Assembly: GCA_949710005.1 (NCBI GenBank)
Contig: OX453287.1
Location: 18,762,517 to 18,826,516 of the forward strand
Length of the DNA: 64,000 bases
Reading direction: 5' to 3'
Source of the DNA: Ricordea florida
Taxonomy: Eukaryota; Cnidaria; Anthozoa; Corallimorpharia; Ricordeidae
The position numbers were made by a program, and so were the translations under genes. Below are positions 1-12,474 of the stretch, piece after piece. The notes beneath the pieces are model-generated. The model was not told the origin of the DNA and made no database searches. It saw nothing but the letters and a program-made list of their open reading frames with translations. Within the stretch, counting starts at the first letter, position 1; every line of letters begins with the position of its first letter.

Positions 1-15
1 ACTATGGCTCATGTA

Positions 16-1706
16 CAGTACCGCCCGGATGTAAGTTGACACTTCGTATTGAGTCGAGTATCGAGACTCGATACTCGTTACTCAATACTCGAGAGTATCG
101 AGTATCGAGTCGCAACTATTGAGTATCAAGTCGAATATCGAGTCTTTCAAGTGCTTTCTTGTAATGAGCAAATAATGAGGTTAATGCTGGAGTGGTTTCT
201 AATTAAATCAGCTTATTCTTTGTGCGATTAGGTCTGTGATCCGCTGCGTAAACAATCACCATAATTATTCGTTCTAAACACTTGAGAAAAGATTTGTCTG
301 TTCGTAGTCGAAAGTGCGTGGAGAGCTTAACTCCAATGCGGGACCTATTAGTTTGAATTTATATTTACATGTTTGGACGACGCAATCAATTGCGATCTAC
401 CATGTTCGATGTCCGGTTCCAGTGATCTAGACGGTAACGATACCGCACCTATCCCACACGAGCGAGCATTTCACAAGCAATTCGAAATTCATTGCCAAGT
501 AATTAGTCAGCGGTTCCTACATCATGTAAATCTAACTTCGCCCATACCCTTAGATTACTTTAACGAAAAAGCCCTTGGAATTTTGTTTAGTGTGAGAGTG
601 CATGGCAATGATATTTAAAACATGTTCTCGTTTATTTGTCTTGGTCATGACTTTCATCAGGTTTGGTGGCACATTAACAGTGAAATTCACAGGACGCGAG
701 GCGACACGGCGAGACGTTCGTTAGTTATAAATGAAATTGGCCGATGGTTTACATCATATGTTTACATCGAGTACAAGCGAAATACTGAAGCCTACCAACC
801 TGGATTAAATCATGAAAACTACATGACAATTCAGTTTATTTGCTTGTTGAAAACAAAGTTTTAGTTTTCCACGTTTTAGTTAGCCTTTCTACGTTTCATG
901 TCTTGCAATCAACAACACAGAATTGCGGTCGTTTTGCCAACGAGAAATGTTAAGTCACCGCCAGTTTCGCTTGACTGACTTTAGATCAATTTGCATGGTT
1001 TTGGTAGTTTCACAAGCCGGCTAGTGGGCGCTACATCGCGGTAATTTTCATGGTTGAAATTGACTGTTGAATTGACTGTTGAATACCGAAGTCTGATGGC
1101 TTCCAAAAGTTTGATGGCTTCCAATTTGCGGATAATGCATTACAATGTAAATTAACATTATATCTTTTCCTTTTTCAAAAGCAAACAGAGTTTGTTTTCA
1201 TTTTCCAGCCTTATAAATAAAATGGAATGTCACATAAATAACATCAGCAAAATAATGAGGTAAAAATAACTCTACATAAGGGAATGAAATAGATGACGAC
1301 ACACACAAGTTAAGGTAAACTTTTATTTAGACGTAGGCGAATTGACCAGTAGGACGTTGGCGAAACGACTTAGGACATTGGCGAATCGACCTAAGACGTT
1401 GGCGAACAAGATGTTGGCAAAACGACTCGTTGGTGAAATGGATCACGCTTAGTGAGATTTCACGTCTCCGTTCATCGATGTTGTTTATACTCGAGGAGAG
1501 GAGCAGTGACCGTCATTTCTCACTTTATTCTGAACTCGAGTTTAGCCTTTCATAACAAAGAGCCCGCAATTGAGAACTCTATTGTTTTCTTATCAGAACT
1601 CATGCATATTCGTGCATAATCGAGACCGTTCCAGTTCAATGACCGTTTCGAGGCGACAGTGTCGAGTATCGAGTATCGAGTGTCAACTTACATCTGGGTG
1701 GTACTG
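16..1706. mobile_element. TA-flanked DNA transposon with ~28-bp inverted termini
   Basis: The left end begins CAGTACCGCCCGGATGTAAG. The right end, read in reverse complement, begins CAGTACCACCCAGATGTAAG, and the match runs on through a GTTGACACT block. Both ends then pass into repeats of the GAGTATCGAG type (30-150 and 1655-1685). Each end is flanked by TA (14-15 and 1707-1708), as in Tc1/mariner-pogo type elements. Degenerate GGCGAAACGAC-like repeats lie at 1325-1440. No transposase was recognised: the short ORFs at 373-618 and 622-864 resemble nothing I know. It is probably a non-autonomous element. It sits in a WDR1 intron, ending ~240 bases before the exon at 1945. Confidence 0.75.
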
Positions 1707-1944
1707 TAATTTGTAATTAATAATTTAATAATTGAACTGTAGACCATTGTTATATTATGTTGGGTTAATTCATGTATTTTTCTTTAACAAATTGTAATTT
1801 TGAAAATTGCATATTTAGAGTCTTAATTGTATTGTAAATTAATTCTGAGAAGCCTTTCTTGGAGAATAAGTAATAAAGTATTGTGCTGTGTTACTGTAAT
1901 GCATAATATCTGAAGAGCTATTGAATTTGTTCTCTTTCCTTCAG

Positions 1945-2092
1945 ATGTTTCTGGAAGAATTAGAATCTGGGATACCACGCAACAAGAACACATATTAAAA
2001 TATGAGTGGCAGCCTTTGAGTGGTCCCATCAAAGACATAGCATGGTCCCCTGACAGCAAAAGGATTGCTGTAGCTGGACATGGGAGGGAAAA
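1945..2092 (+). CDS. WDR1: WDR1 exon a
   Basis: Acceptor TTCAG ends at 1944; donor GTAGGT starts at 2093. The exon starts with the last two bases of an Asp codon and reads [12 protein letters not shown], then [18 protein letters not shown]. This is the blade near residue 75 of the family, so at least one upstream exon is outside the window. Confidence 0.93.
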
Positions 2093-4859
2093 GTAGGTCG
2101 TTCAGTGAAACAGGGAATTGTCTTAGTGTGAATTTTAGGCTATTTTTGTTTTCAGACAATCACCCATTTGTATGACCAGAAACTCCTTAAGACTTGAAGC
2201 GTGTAACTCGCGTTCCTTTTTTTTTTTTTTTTAATGATATTCTGCTTTATTGATTTATGGTTTACAACAATTACAAAGATTGAATAGACGTAAGGTTACT
2301 TACACGTTAAAACGAAAAGAAAAGAAAACTACTTACAGAAAAGAGAAAATAAGTAAATAAATAAATAGAAAGCGACTTACACAGAAACTATGTGCTTGCG
2401 TGTTATTACCGTTAGGCCTTGCTTTAGAATAGTTGTGTGGAATCTATTGCTCACATGAAAAAAGTGAAAATAACTTGCATTAAGTTTGAGAATTGATTTG
2501 CGATATAGCTTTACTTTTCTCGATGGCTAATTTGCTCTTTAAATAGACAAGGAAAGCTTCGAAGTAGTAGGGTTCCTTCTCTCTTGAAGCGAAGTAGATG
2601 TAATACTTGGCAATTATTAGGCAGAGGTTTAAGCCAAGGTGTTCTCTAAGATTACTCGTGAAGCCGTAAATTATGATTTGCTCATTTAAGGTAATAAAGT
2701 CGTCGTTCTTAAAGCTCCACCAATTACAAAAAGTTTTCCAAAAAGCTTGGATAAGTTGTAGTAGTTTAGGACATTCAAGGGCAGTTGCATGTTTCAAGCC
2801 TTCTGGGTTCTGGTACTGCATAACAAACAATGCCCAGTACTTTTTTTCTTCAAACTTTGGTTTATTAATTCTTAGGCGAATGCCTCAGAGACTATCGCCT
2901 AATGTTATGGGGCTGAAAGTCTGTCCATCCGAGGGTCCGTAATCCGGGTTTTACAATCAAAATATCGTTGAAAGGGTTTGGGAGCTCAAACGTTTCGGGC
3001 GTCGGTCGGGTTTTTCATGTGCTCCATGGGTAATTCACTCCATGACCCAGCAGAAAAAGGGCGAAGTGTCGAAGGTGAGTGGCATCATTTTCATAATGAT
3101 TTTAAACTCATTTTCATCAATAAGCCTTTTGTTACGGTTTACGGAGTATATATGCTGACAGAAGTGCAAGTGAATGGAAGCGTATGGAATTGTAAATTAT
3201 TTGTTTGCAAAGAAGTTTCCAGGTTTTGTTACTGTTTACAGAGTATATATGCTAACAGAAGTGCAAGTGAATGGGAGCGTATGCTCAGCGGCAATAGCGA
3301 ATCTGTTTACTGTCTGGCGTTTCGGCCTATACAAAGGCCATATTCTCTTAGGGGAACGAATAATCTCTTTCGAGAGATGCACAAATCCCTTCTGGGAGCA
3401 AGTAATGTCTTTCAAGACAGCGAAAATACCCTTTTGGGAGCTTTTAAACCCGGTAACTGGACAATAAAACAACTCCTTTTTGAGGCATATATTGAAAGCC
3501 AGTATTCTGTTGTCTTACTGTATTATTATTCCTGTTTGATCGAAGTTGTTTATAGAGTTACATCATTAATAGATTGAATTAGTTACTACATGTATTTCAG
3601 GAATTCAAAGTATTGTAAGTTCTCTTGATTACACTGTCCCGTTAAACCGAAAATTACTGTATCTTTTGAATCCACATTTACTTAAAAAGGGAATTTGAAA
3701 ACTTTCTGCTGCTTGAGCCACGGGGTGAGAGGAGAGAGGGAACAAGCGACTCGTTTTGCCTGATAATCATGCTATGGTATATATGGTCGTCAGATGCATC
3801 TATTTCTTTATTCACAAAATGCATTTGCCTGTGCAGTCCGAGACTGGCTATTCTTTTGAGAAGTAATGTGTGCAAAATCCTATGGTCTTCACTTTGTTTT
3901 GAAACAGTAAGGGTCTGAAATTTTTCAAGCTCTGTAGGTATAATAATATGTTGGAAGGGTCTAATAAATTATTATAATACAATATATTCATCAAGAAAAG
4001 ATGATGATTTAATGATAACAAACTTTATTTGAGTGTCAACTGTATGTATAGCACTGACATACTATTTGGGAGCACTATAAATTTCATTTACAAATGAAAT
4101 CAAATCATTAAATGAAATCAAATGTTGGTTTTTGTGGAGAGGGGAAAACCATAGTACCCAGAGAAAAACCTCTTGGAGCAGAATAGAGAACCAACAAAAC
4201 TCGGCCCATATATGACACCAGGGCCGCATTAATGGAAGGCAAGTGCTGTCACCACTGTGCCAACCCTGTTCCCCAAATGTTAATTCCATCTTGCAAAGTT
4301 TGCCACCTTCAAACAATAAAGGTTTTGTAGTGTGTTCTGTGGAAAGTGGAATAAAATGAAAGAATGAGGTTTTAGCAGGTCAGTCTTTGAAGAATTCACC
4401 AAATGGAGTGTTTCTGAATTGCATTTGCAGTAGGCTTGTGATCAAAGCTGTGATTGTTTTCCTGAACGTAAACTTTTCTTGCAGGTTTGCTCATGTATTT
4501 TTGTGGGACAGTGGATCTTCAGTTGGTAATCTAATTGGTCACAGAAAAGGTGTTAATGCAGTGGACTACAGGCCAACCAGACCTTATCGTATTTGTACGG
4601 CTAGTGAAGATCAAGAGGTGGGTTTCTTTGAGGGACCACCTTTCAAGCTCCACCATTTAAATAAGGTTTGTACATGTATGGTTGTTCTGTACATTTAGGT
4701 ACAGTAAATCCTCTGTTAACCCTTTCACTCCCAAGGGGTCTCCATTTGACGAGTAAAATCATCTGGCGTTAGACAGAGTAAAATCTATAAAGTCACTCTT
4801 GGGAGTGAAAGGGTTAAGGGAGATAGTTCTTAACCCTTTCACTCCCAAGGGGTCTCCAT

Positions 4860-4904
<45 letters not shown>

Positions 4905-4973
4905 AGTCACTCTTGGGAGTGAAAGGGTTAAGGGAGATAGTTCTTAACCCTTTCACTCCCAAGGGGTCTCCAT

Positions 4974-5018
<45 letters not shown>

Positions 5019-8000
5019 AGTCACTCTTGGGAGTGAAAGGGTTAAGGGAGATAGTTCATGTAAGCTGCCTCTCCCTCTCTTTTAAGCCACCCCTCTCTAG
5101 AGGAAGAAATCTATAAATGTACCCCCCTCTTTCAAGTCACCCCTTTCTAGAGGAAGAAATCTCTAAAGGTGCCCCCCCTCTTTTAAGCCACCCCACCTCC
5201 CTAAATGAGAATAAATATCATGCACAATTCCTTGGTGAAATTTAGTTCAGTTTACTACTATTTTCTTTACATCTAAGCAGACTGTTCAGTTTGTGACATA
5301 ATTGCACTCTTGGTTCAGAGAATGATTAAGATGGCACCATAAGACAGTGGGTAGCATCCTAGCCAGCCCTCCTTTAGGTTTAGTTGGTGATTTGTATTTT
5401 CAGGGTTTTGCAAATAAATCACGATTTTAACAATTGGTCAGTTTATCACTTTATGAAGTTCCATTTAACAGGCCTTCTGACAGGGTGCGGGAAAAAAAAG
5501 AAAATTGTGCGGTAAAAAACGGTGATTGTGCGGGAATTGTGCGGGATTGCGCAATCGTGTAAACAAACAAATATTTGATCACCGGGCCCAAAAAAAACCG
5601 ACATGGAGGAATTTCTGGATAAATGACAAGTGCAACAACTCCCCTCTTAGTTTGGCAATTAACCATAAGCCAAATTTCTATTTTGCGACAACTTTGGCCA
5701 AAGTTTGTATCAACAAAATCACGTTGCGTGACACGATCGATTAAGTTTATTCAAAACCGTAATTCCCGGTAAAATGTTTTCGACCAGAACAAGTTACTTT
5801 ATGAAAAATCCCGACATATTTGTACTTTCTTTGATATGTAGAGCGAATATTTTCTTGTGAAGGTTTAAAACTCTTCACGCTTGCAAAAACCACAACACCG
5901 AGACAAGATTAGACTGAGACTAGTGCCCAGGCCGGCACGGAGCTATGAAGAGCCGCCTTGATGTTTTTATATCTGCTCGAGCTGTTCAATCGTGGAAAGC
6001 GGCGGATTTCTCGATTGTTTTGCTAGGTAAATAGCCTAAAAAGTTTCTTTAAACCTTGGCAATGGATGGGAATACTGATTTAATTAGGTTTTTAACCAAA
6101 TCTTTCCATATAATGATATTGTGCGGGATTTCGCGGATTTTCAGAAATTGTGCGGGATTGTGCGGCTTTGATCGAATTGTGCGGTCCCGCACCCGCGCAC
6201 CGTGTCAGAAGGCCTGATTTAAAGAAATGCGAATATCTTAAAATCACAAGGAAAAAGAGTATTGTGGATTCAACCTAGACACTTAATGGCTCACAGATTG
6301 TCTGTTACAACTGAGAAAGACCTTAGTGTACATGTTTCTACCAAGTTATTTTGGAATAATGACATTGACATCATCATCACTAAAGCCAACAAAATGCTGG
6401 GCTTGATCAAAAGAACTTGTACCAATGAATGTGATCAGAAAACAGTAATGATATTTTATACAAATCACTTGTTCAATCACAGTTGGAGTATGCATCACAG
6501 GTCTGGTCACCTCACACCAAAGAAAAGATTGCTGCACTTGAGCGTGTACAAAGACATGCAACTAAATTCATCCTGAAAACTGGCTTATTATCCTGAGAGA
6601 CTTGTCAAACTAAAACTTTTATCTTTAGAATATAGAAGAGAGGTGTTGGGTCTTTGTATTTTTTTCTTTAAATGCCTGGAAGGTTAAACAGATTTTAATG
6701 TTTTGTCACATGTAAATTTTAAGACACCCAAATGTAACATCAGAAATAGTGAAGCTATGCTGGTGAAGGGCCTTTTTAAAACCAATGTTTTTAAGTTTTC
6801 CTTTTTAATCATAATGTAGACCTGTAGAATTTCCTACATGTGCCACTAGACACCAGACCAACTGAACATCTTTCGTTATTTAAGAATAGTATCAATAATT
6901 TTATCTTAATAAATTTAATGTAAATAAGGACCGATTTTAATAATTTATTTAAGTAATTAGGGAATGCGTCCAAATATCGGCGTCGGGTCATGCCGATGCC
7001 AATCAAATGGGTGCCGATTCTTTCTGATTCTGTTTTCAATCGGCAAACGGAATTGGCAACAGGTCGAAATTCTTCATCGGGCCAATTAACGTAAGTTATC
7101 AAACACTGACTTATATCTATCAGCGTTTATCAAGGGTTGAAATAGTCAGTCACGCTATGTTCAAATACTGAGTTTATGTTAGCAATTAGCAAAGCGTGAA
7201 TGGTTTGATTGTTTCTTCGATGCACAAACACGCTGGGTAAGACCAACTGTTTATCGCCGCATTGTATCTTGTCTTTGCAAAATGCGTTTTGTTTCAAACG
7301 AAATTTAGCGACAAATTGTTCAGCAACGCTAAAAACAGAAGAGCATCTCAAAGCGAAATATGGGGCACTGAATGCATGACCTTTGAATCCAAATCGCATG
7401 ATCAAAGAATCCTGGCAGGAGGAATTTTAAAATGTTTTAGCGAAGAAAATAGGGCACAGAACACTATGTTTCGTTAGAACAGCGTAGAAGAGTTTGTAAG
7501 CGATGGTTTATGGTCATTTCGCTACTAGTCGTTTCGCTGCATATCAAAAACACACGTTACTCACATGAAGTTTTTTTTTTTATCACTGTAATTTTCACTT
7601 TTGTATGTAGCGAAATGACCTCGATATGCAGCGAAACGACTGGTAGCGAAACAACTTTGTAGCGAAACGACCGTACACAGACAAAAAAACATCCACGAAA
7701 GTATTGCTATGATTATTTTACAATGGAGAACAAAGCAAGTTGTAAAGATTGTTGTGAGCAAAGTGACTCTTTCATTATTTAGTTTCGTGACACATTTACA
7801 GGATCACATTCTTATGAGATAAATATGATACCTCATTATTCACCTCAGAATGTATCTGACTCCGATTGAATCGGCAAAGTTTTTTTATCATATCGGAAAC
7901 GGCATTTGGTGGCCACAAATCGGCACAGATTCCGAACCATCGGAAAATTGATCGGGTCCGTTTCCGTTGATCAGGTTGCCTATTTATATTAGGGATATAT

Positions 8001-9217
8001 TGTTGTGATACTTTATACTGTTTGAGCTATATTGAGGCAGTTTATTTTTTTAGGTATCTTTGTATTCTGTATAAACTGACCTAATTATTCAGATCTTGTA
8101 TTTTTATATATTATTTTAGTATAAATACTCAGGTGACTATACAAAACCGCGCGCTCTGATTGGTTCGCTATCTCGGATTATCAGCCGATAATCACCTCGA
8201 CGAACAAAATGGCTGCCAGTTGTTCGCGCGCTTTTGATGAAATATAATTTTTTCGTGTTGTACAATGCTTTTTTTTCTTTTTTTGAAATAGTCACGTATG
8301 TATTTATACTAAAACAATTATTCGCCTCAGGCTCAGTGATTATCGATGAATATTCACCTCGACTTCGTCTCGGTGAATATTCACCGATAATCACTTCGCC
8401 TTCGGCGAATAATTGTTAATTAATTGCTAATTTACATGTATCCTTAATTATTTTCTACTGTTAGTTAAAATCTGTATAATTAAACTTGAGTAAATTAAAT
8501 TAATCGTATGATTACCATCACTAATATTGTTATTTGCTTTTTCATCCCAGAGTCACACTAACTTTGTAAACTGTGTCAGATACTCGCCAGATGGTGAGCT
8601 GTTTGCTTCTGGTGGTGCTGATGGCCAGGTAAAGTTCTCTCAAATACAGGCATCTCTTTCCTAGTGGACACCCTGCTATTTCAGATGCTTGGAGTTGTGG
8701 ACAAAATTTTAATGATAATTTTACTGTAAACCAAGAATGGTCAAAGCTGAAACTTTGATCCAGAAACACTTATACCCAAAAATACAGTTTTCCTTGAATT
8801 ATTTTTATAGCCCTCCAAAAATCCTAATCTGTGAATGATAAATAACTTTAATTGTTTCAGCTATTGTTGAAGAAAAATTGTCTGTGAATGAAAAGTAACT
8901 TTAATTTTTTAAACTATTGTTGAATGGAAGACTGTATGTACATGTTGTGGTTAGATTTATTATTTTTAGGTGCTTCAACTTTTAATTCTTTACCTTCAAA
9001 AACTAGACTGATTAGCAGTAGGGTATTATTTAGGGAGTCTCTAGATGATTTTTTGTATATTGTAGTAGGCTAGCATAAGTTATAAAGTCATTTTTGTCAT
9101 ATTTTTTAGCATTAATATTTTGCTCGTGTAATGTTTATAATGTTTGTTTATTTTATTTTAAACAGGACCCTATTGATAACAGCACATTTGCACTGAAGGG
9201 CTATCCTGTATAAACAT

Positions 9218-9252
<35 letters not shown>

Positions 9253-9352
9253 GTTATTATTATTATTATTATATGAAGGTTTTTTTTTGAGATAAGCAAT
9301 AAAGGTTTTGTGGTATTTTCTTATTATTGTTATTATTACTATTATTATTATT

Positions 9353-9385
<33 letters not shown>

Positions 9386-9390
9386 TATAT

Positions 9391-9428
<38 letters not shown>

Positions 9429-12385
9429 GCACACATAGTAATACACATATGTTTTTTTTTCTTTTTAGATCTTCCTTTATAATGGTAAAACAGGGGAGGA
9501 AACTGTAATTGTTGGTGGTGGAAAAGCACATAAAGGAGGAATTTATGGAGTAGGTCAATTGAATTTGTAATTCACAATGGCAGCATGAACAAAAGGGATT
9601 TAAAAAATATTGGTCCTTGTAAACTTTGTCATTCAGCAGAGTTCTGATGCAATGTCCCTCCTTTCTTTGTTTCTTTGTGGAAGGAGAAGGGCTAGTGCAG
9701 TCAAAATTGGAAGCCAAATGAAACCATATTAAGTTACAAACTAGTGGTAACCACGAGTTAGAAAGTGCGGGCCTAGATGCACTTAAGGGAAGGTACTGGA
9801 ACGAGAGTGTATAATTTTAGATTACAAAATGTACATTCGTGTGGACGTTTTTTGGGAAGTTTGCTTTGAGTTGTAGTCGATCAGCTCCGTAAATCGAAAC
9901 ATGTCAAACAGCTCCTTCAAAAAGTGAAAGTGGTTTACCAGAAAAATTAACCGTCCAAAAACTGAACAGTATGAAATATAACGCAACTCACCTTATCTTC
10001 ACGGCAATATGAACTTAAATAGATCGTGAAAAATCTTCACAATCACAGCAAATCCTCTCAAATACAACACCTATAAAACAATTTCCCCAAAACGTAACGT
10101 TTGCAGTCTCCCATGCCTCGATTTTATGTGACAAACTGTTGAGATTGACTCATTTTTCGCATTGTGAGATTGGCTCATTTTTCGCATTCTTATCGTTCTT
10201 GGAGAAAGGATTTTTTTCTTCCGGTGTTACGACAAACTGTCGTGATTGACACATTATTTGCATTCCGATCGTTCTTAGTGGAAGAACAAAATTTTAAACT
10301 TCCGCTTTGTGCTTGCCTGTTATTAACGTGGCGCGCACGCGTAAAACGCAATCCGCTGGTCACTGTCAAGATTAGGGTTGCGGGCCTCTCTTGGGCCCTT
10401 GTTATATAGTGCTTCTAAAAGCTACTTTGTTACCTTCATTGGATAAAGAGAATCTGCATTAAAGACCTTTCTTAACTTTGAAATTAATCTTGGTAGAATC
10501 CTAACTTCTCTGATTGCTTGCCTTCCCATACCCTCGTTTCAATATTGCATGGTGTACATGCATGTAGTGTTAACCTGGATCGTCATTGCCACCAGCATTG
10601 ATAATGGAGGGGTGGGGTGGGAATAGATCTGCAATGTGTAAGGAACTAAGAGAAACTGAATTCTTTTGTTAAGCTGTCCTGGAGTGGAGATAGCAAGTTT
10701 CTTTTGAGTGCTTCAGCCGACAGAACTGCAAAAATCTGGGACATTGAGGCCAACACAGCATCTGTGTAAGTTTTTTGTTTGTACACCACTGTTCACTGGA
10801 ACCCCTAACCCCGATATAACGATCCTCGGTATAACGATATCCCCGGTATAACGATAAATATGCTATGTCCCGGCAAAAGTTACAGTAAAATGTGTGGGAC
10901 AGAACCCCAATATAACAATCTTCGATATAATGATGAGATTTTAGCGCACTGATGGTTGGTTAATGGCTAGCGAGACAACCACAGTAATACATTGAACTAA
11001 ATAATTATACTGTTAACTAGATTAGCAAATGACACACGCAGCTAATTAGAACAGAAAGGTAGTAAAGTAGCATTAATTTAATACAATACTAACTTTGAAA
11101 TGGCTGGCAAATAACACATCTATCACTGAAAAAGGAAGACCATTCCAGACCGGGATTGTTCTAGGGAAGAATGAATATTTATATGCACACACTTTGTGCA
11201 ATGCAACTTTGTTCGCTTGATGCTGTGAGGCGTGTCATCAGAGATGAAAATGACAGAGTCATCACAAAGACAAATCAAAATGGCACGCACTAAATTTGAA
11301 TTAGCTTCCTAGCAAGAACTTGTAATTGTGAGACTGGTTTCCACAGTGAATTGCACTGTTTTTCCTCTCTTTCATTGAGAATGGAATGCCTGTTAACTTA
11401 AAATACGTAGTAGTGAAGACATCACTGTTATGTTTTGTTGTTGGATTTTGCACTTCAGTTATTGTAAGATCTTTATATTGTAATATTAGAGAGAAAATAA
11501 TTGAGATTAAACGTTAAGGAGTTTGTGTAATTTTTTTTTTTCGTTGACTATTCTTGAGCTGAGTGAAGAGATAACAAAGCTAGTAGTTTCTAAGGTGGTA
11601 TTGATTAATTCATGTTCATAATCAAAATTAATTTTTACAATAACTGAGCGAATTCTCGCGCGCTGATTGGCTATTTTTTTATCACCAATAAGAGTACAGA
11701 CACAAAAAATTTTAATTTAAGTCTTCATGTGACCTTTTTCGCGTTTTGTTATTGTAAAAAACAAATTGATGTCAGTTTTTTATGCGTCTGTCCTCTTATT
11801 GATGATAAATTGCGTCATAACATTGTCAAAGTGTTGTAGATCCACGAGCCGATAGGCGAGTGGATCTACAACAAACTTGTTAATTAATTTTCTCGGTGCA
11901 CAGGAACCACCCATATGATTTTAGGGTGCAGTCCATAATGGGTGTATCCCGGGATAAAATGTGTGGGAAGAAATGTGACAGAATTATTTTTATCCTGGCA
12001 TTCAGTCCCAAAGGGTAACCCTTGTTATTATATGACTAGCTCCGTGAGCGTGCAAGATGAACCGAATCTCGCGGTGTGATTGGCTACCCGAGCGGGCAAT
12101 ATGGAGCTATCTTGCCCGCTCGGGATAAGGGCTTTGTCCCGCAAGGAAAATTCATCCGAGGCGAAAGCCGGTTTACCAAAATTTTCTTTCTTAGTTTTTC
12201 CCTGAAAAATCTTTTCCGTGACAGTTAAAGATTTCCTGTGGTTTGCGTATCGATGGAGCTGGAAAACGAGAAAACTTGATTTTTGCATGTAACAGGCTTC
12301 CTTTTCAGTCCTTGAAAATAAACACGTACACGGATCATTTTTTGGTGGTTTATCCCATATAATAAATCCTTTATTGACCAAGCTT

Positions 12386-12420
<35 letters not shown>

Positions 12421-12432
12421 TTTTTTGCGTGA

Positions 12433-12474
<42 letters not shown>

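Larger units (their letters stand above)
2093..4484 (+). other. WDR1 intron with an L1 tail and a SINE
   Basis: No host gene was seen here. The intron holds a reverse-strand L1-like fragment (2217-2830), an internally repeated stretch (2978-3480) and a reverse-strand SINE (4090-4275). The rest, including 3580-4080, is AT-rich and unassigned. Confidence 0.7.
4666..8550 (+). other. WDR1 intron with MITEs and a LINE tail
   Basis: No host gene was seen. Contents are a tandem MITE array (4716-5045), a C-rich repeat (5066-5203), an inverted-repeat transposon (5469-6216), a CR1-like tail (6262-6925), a palindromic GCGAAACGAC repeat (7508-7675) and a hairpin element (8125-8420). Confidence 0.7.

Noticed and set aside
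373-864. Two short ORFs inside the left transposon as a transposase
   Set aside because: No catalytic DDE/D pattern or DNA-binding motif is visible and both are short.
2978-3577. 199-codon open frame on the + strand
   Set aside because: It contains a direct duplication read in two frames, no family pattern, and lies between a LINE tail and an exon of WDR1.
9148-9717. 189-codon minus-strand open frame
   Set aside because: It is antisense to a WDR1 exon and dominated by (TA)n and (ATT)n translation (YIYIYI, NNNN).
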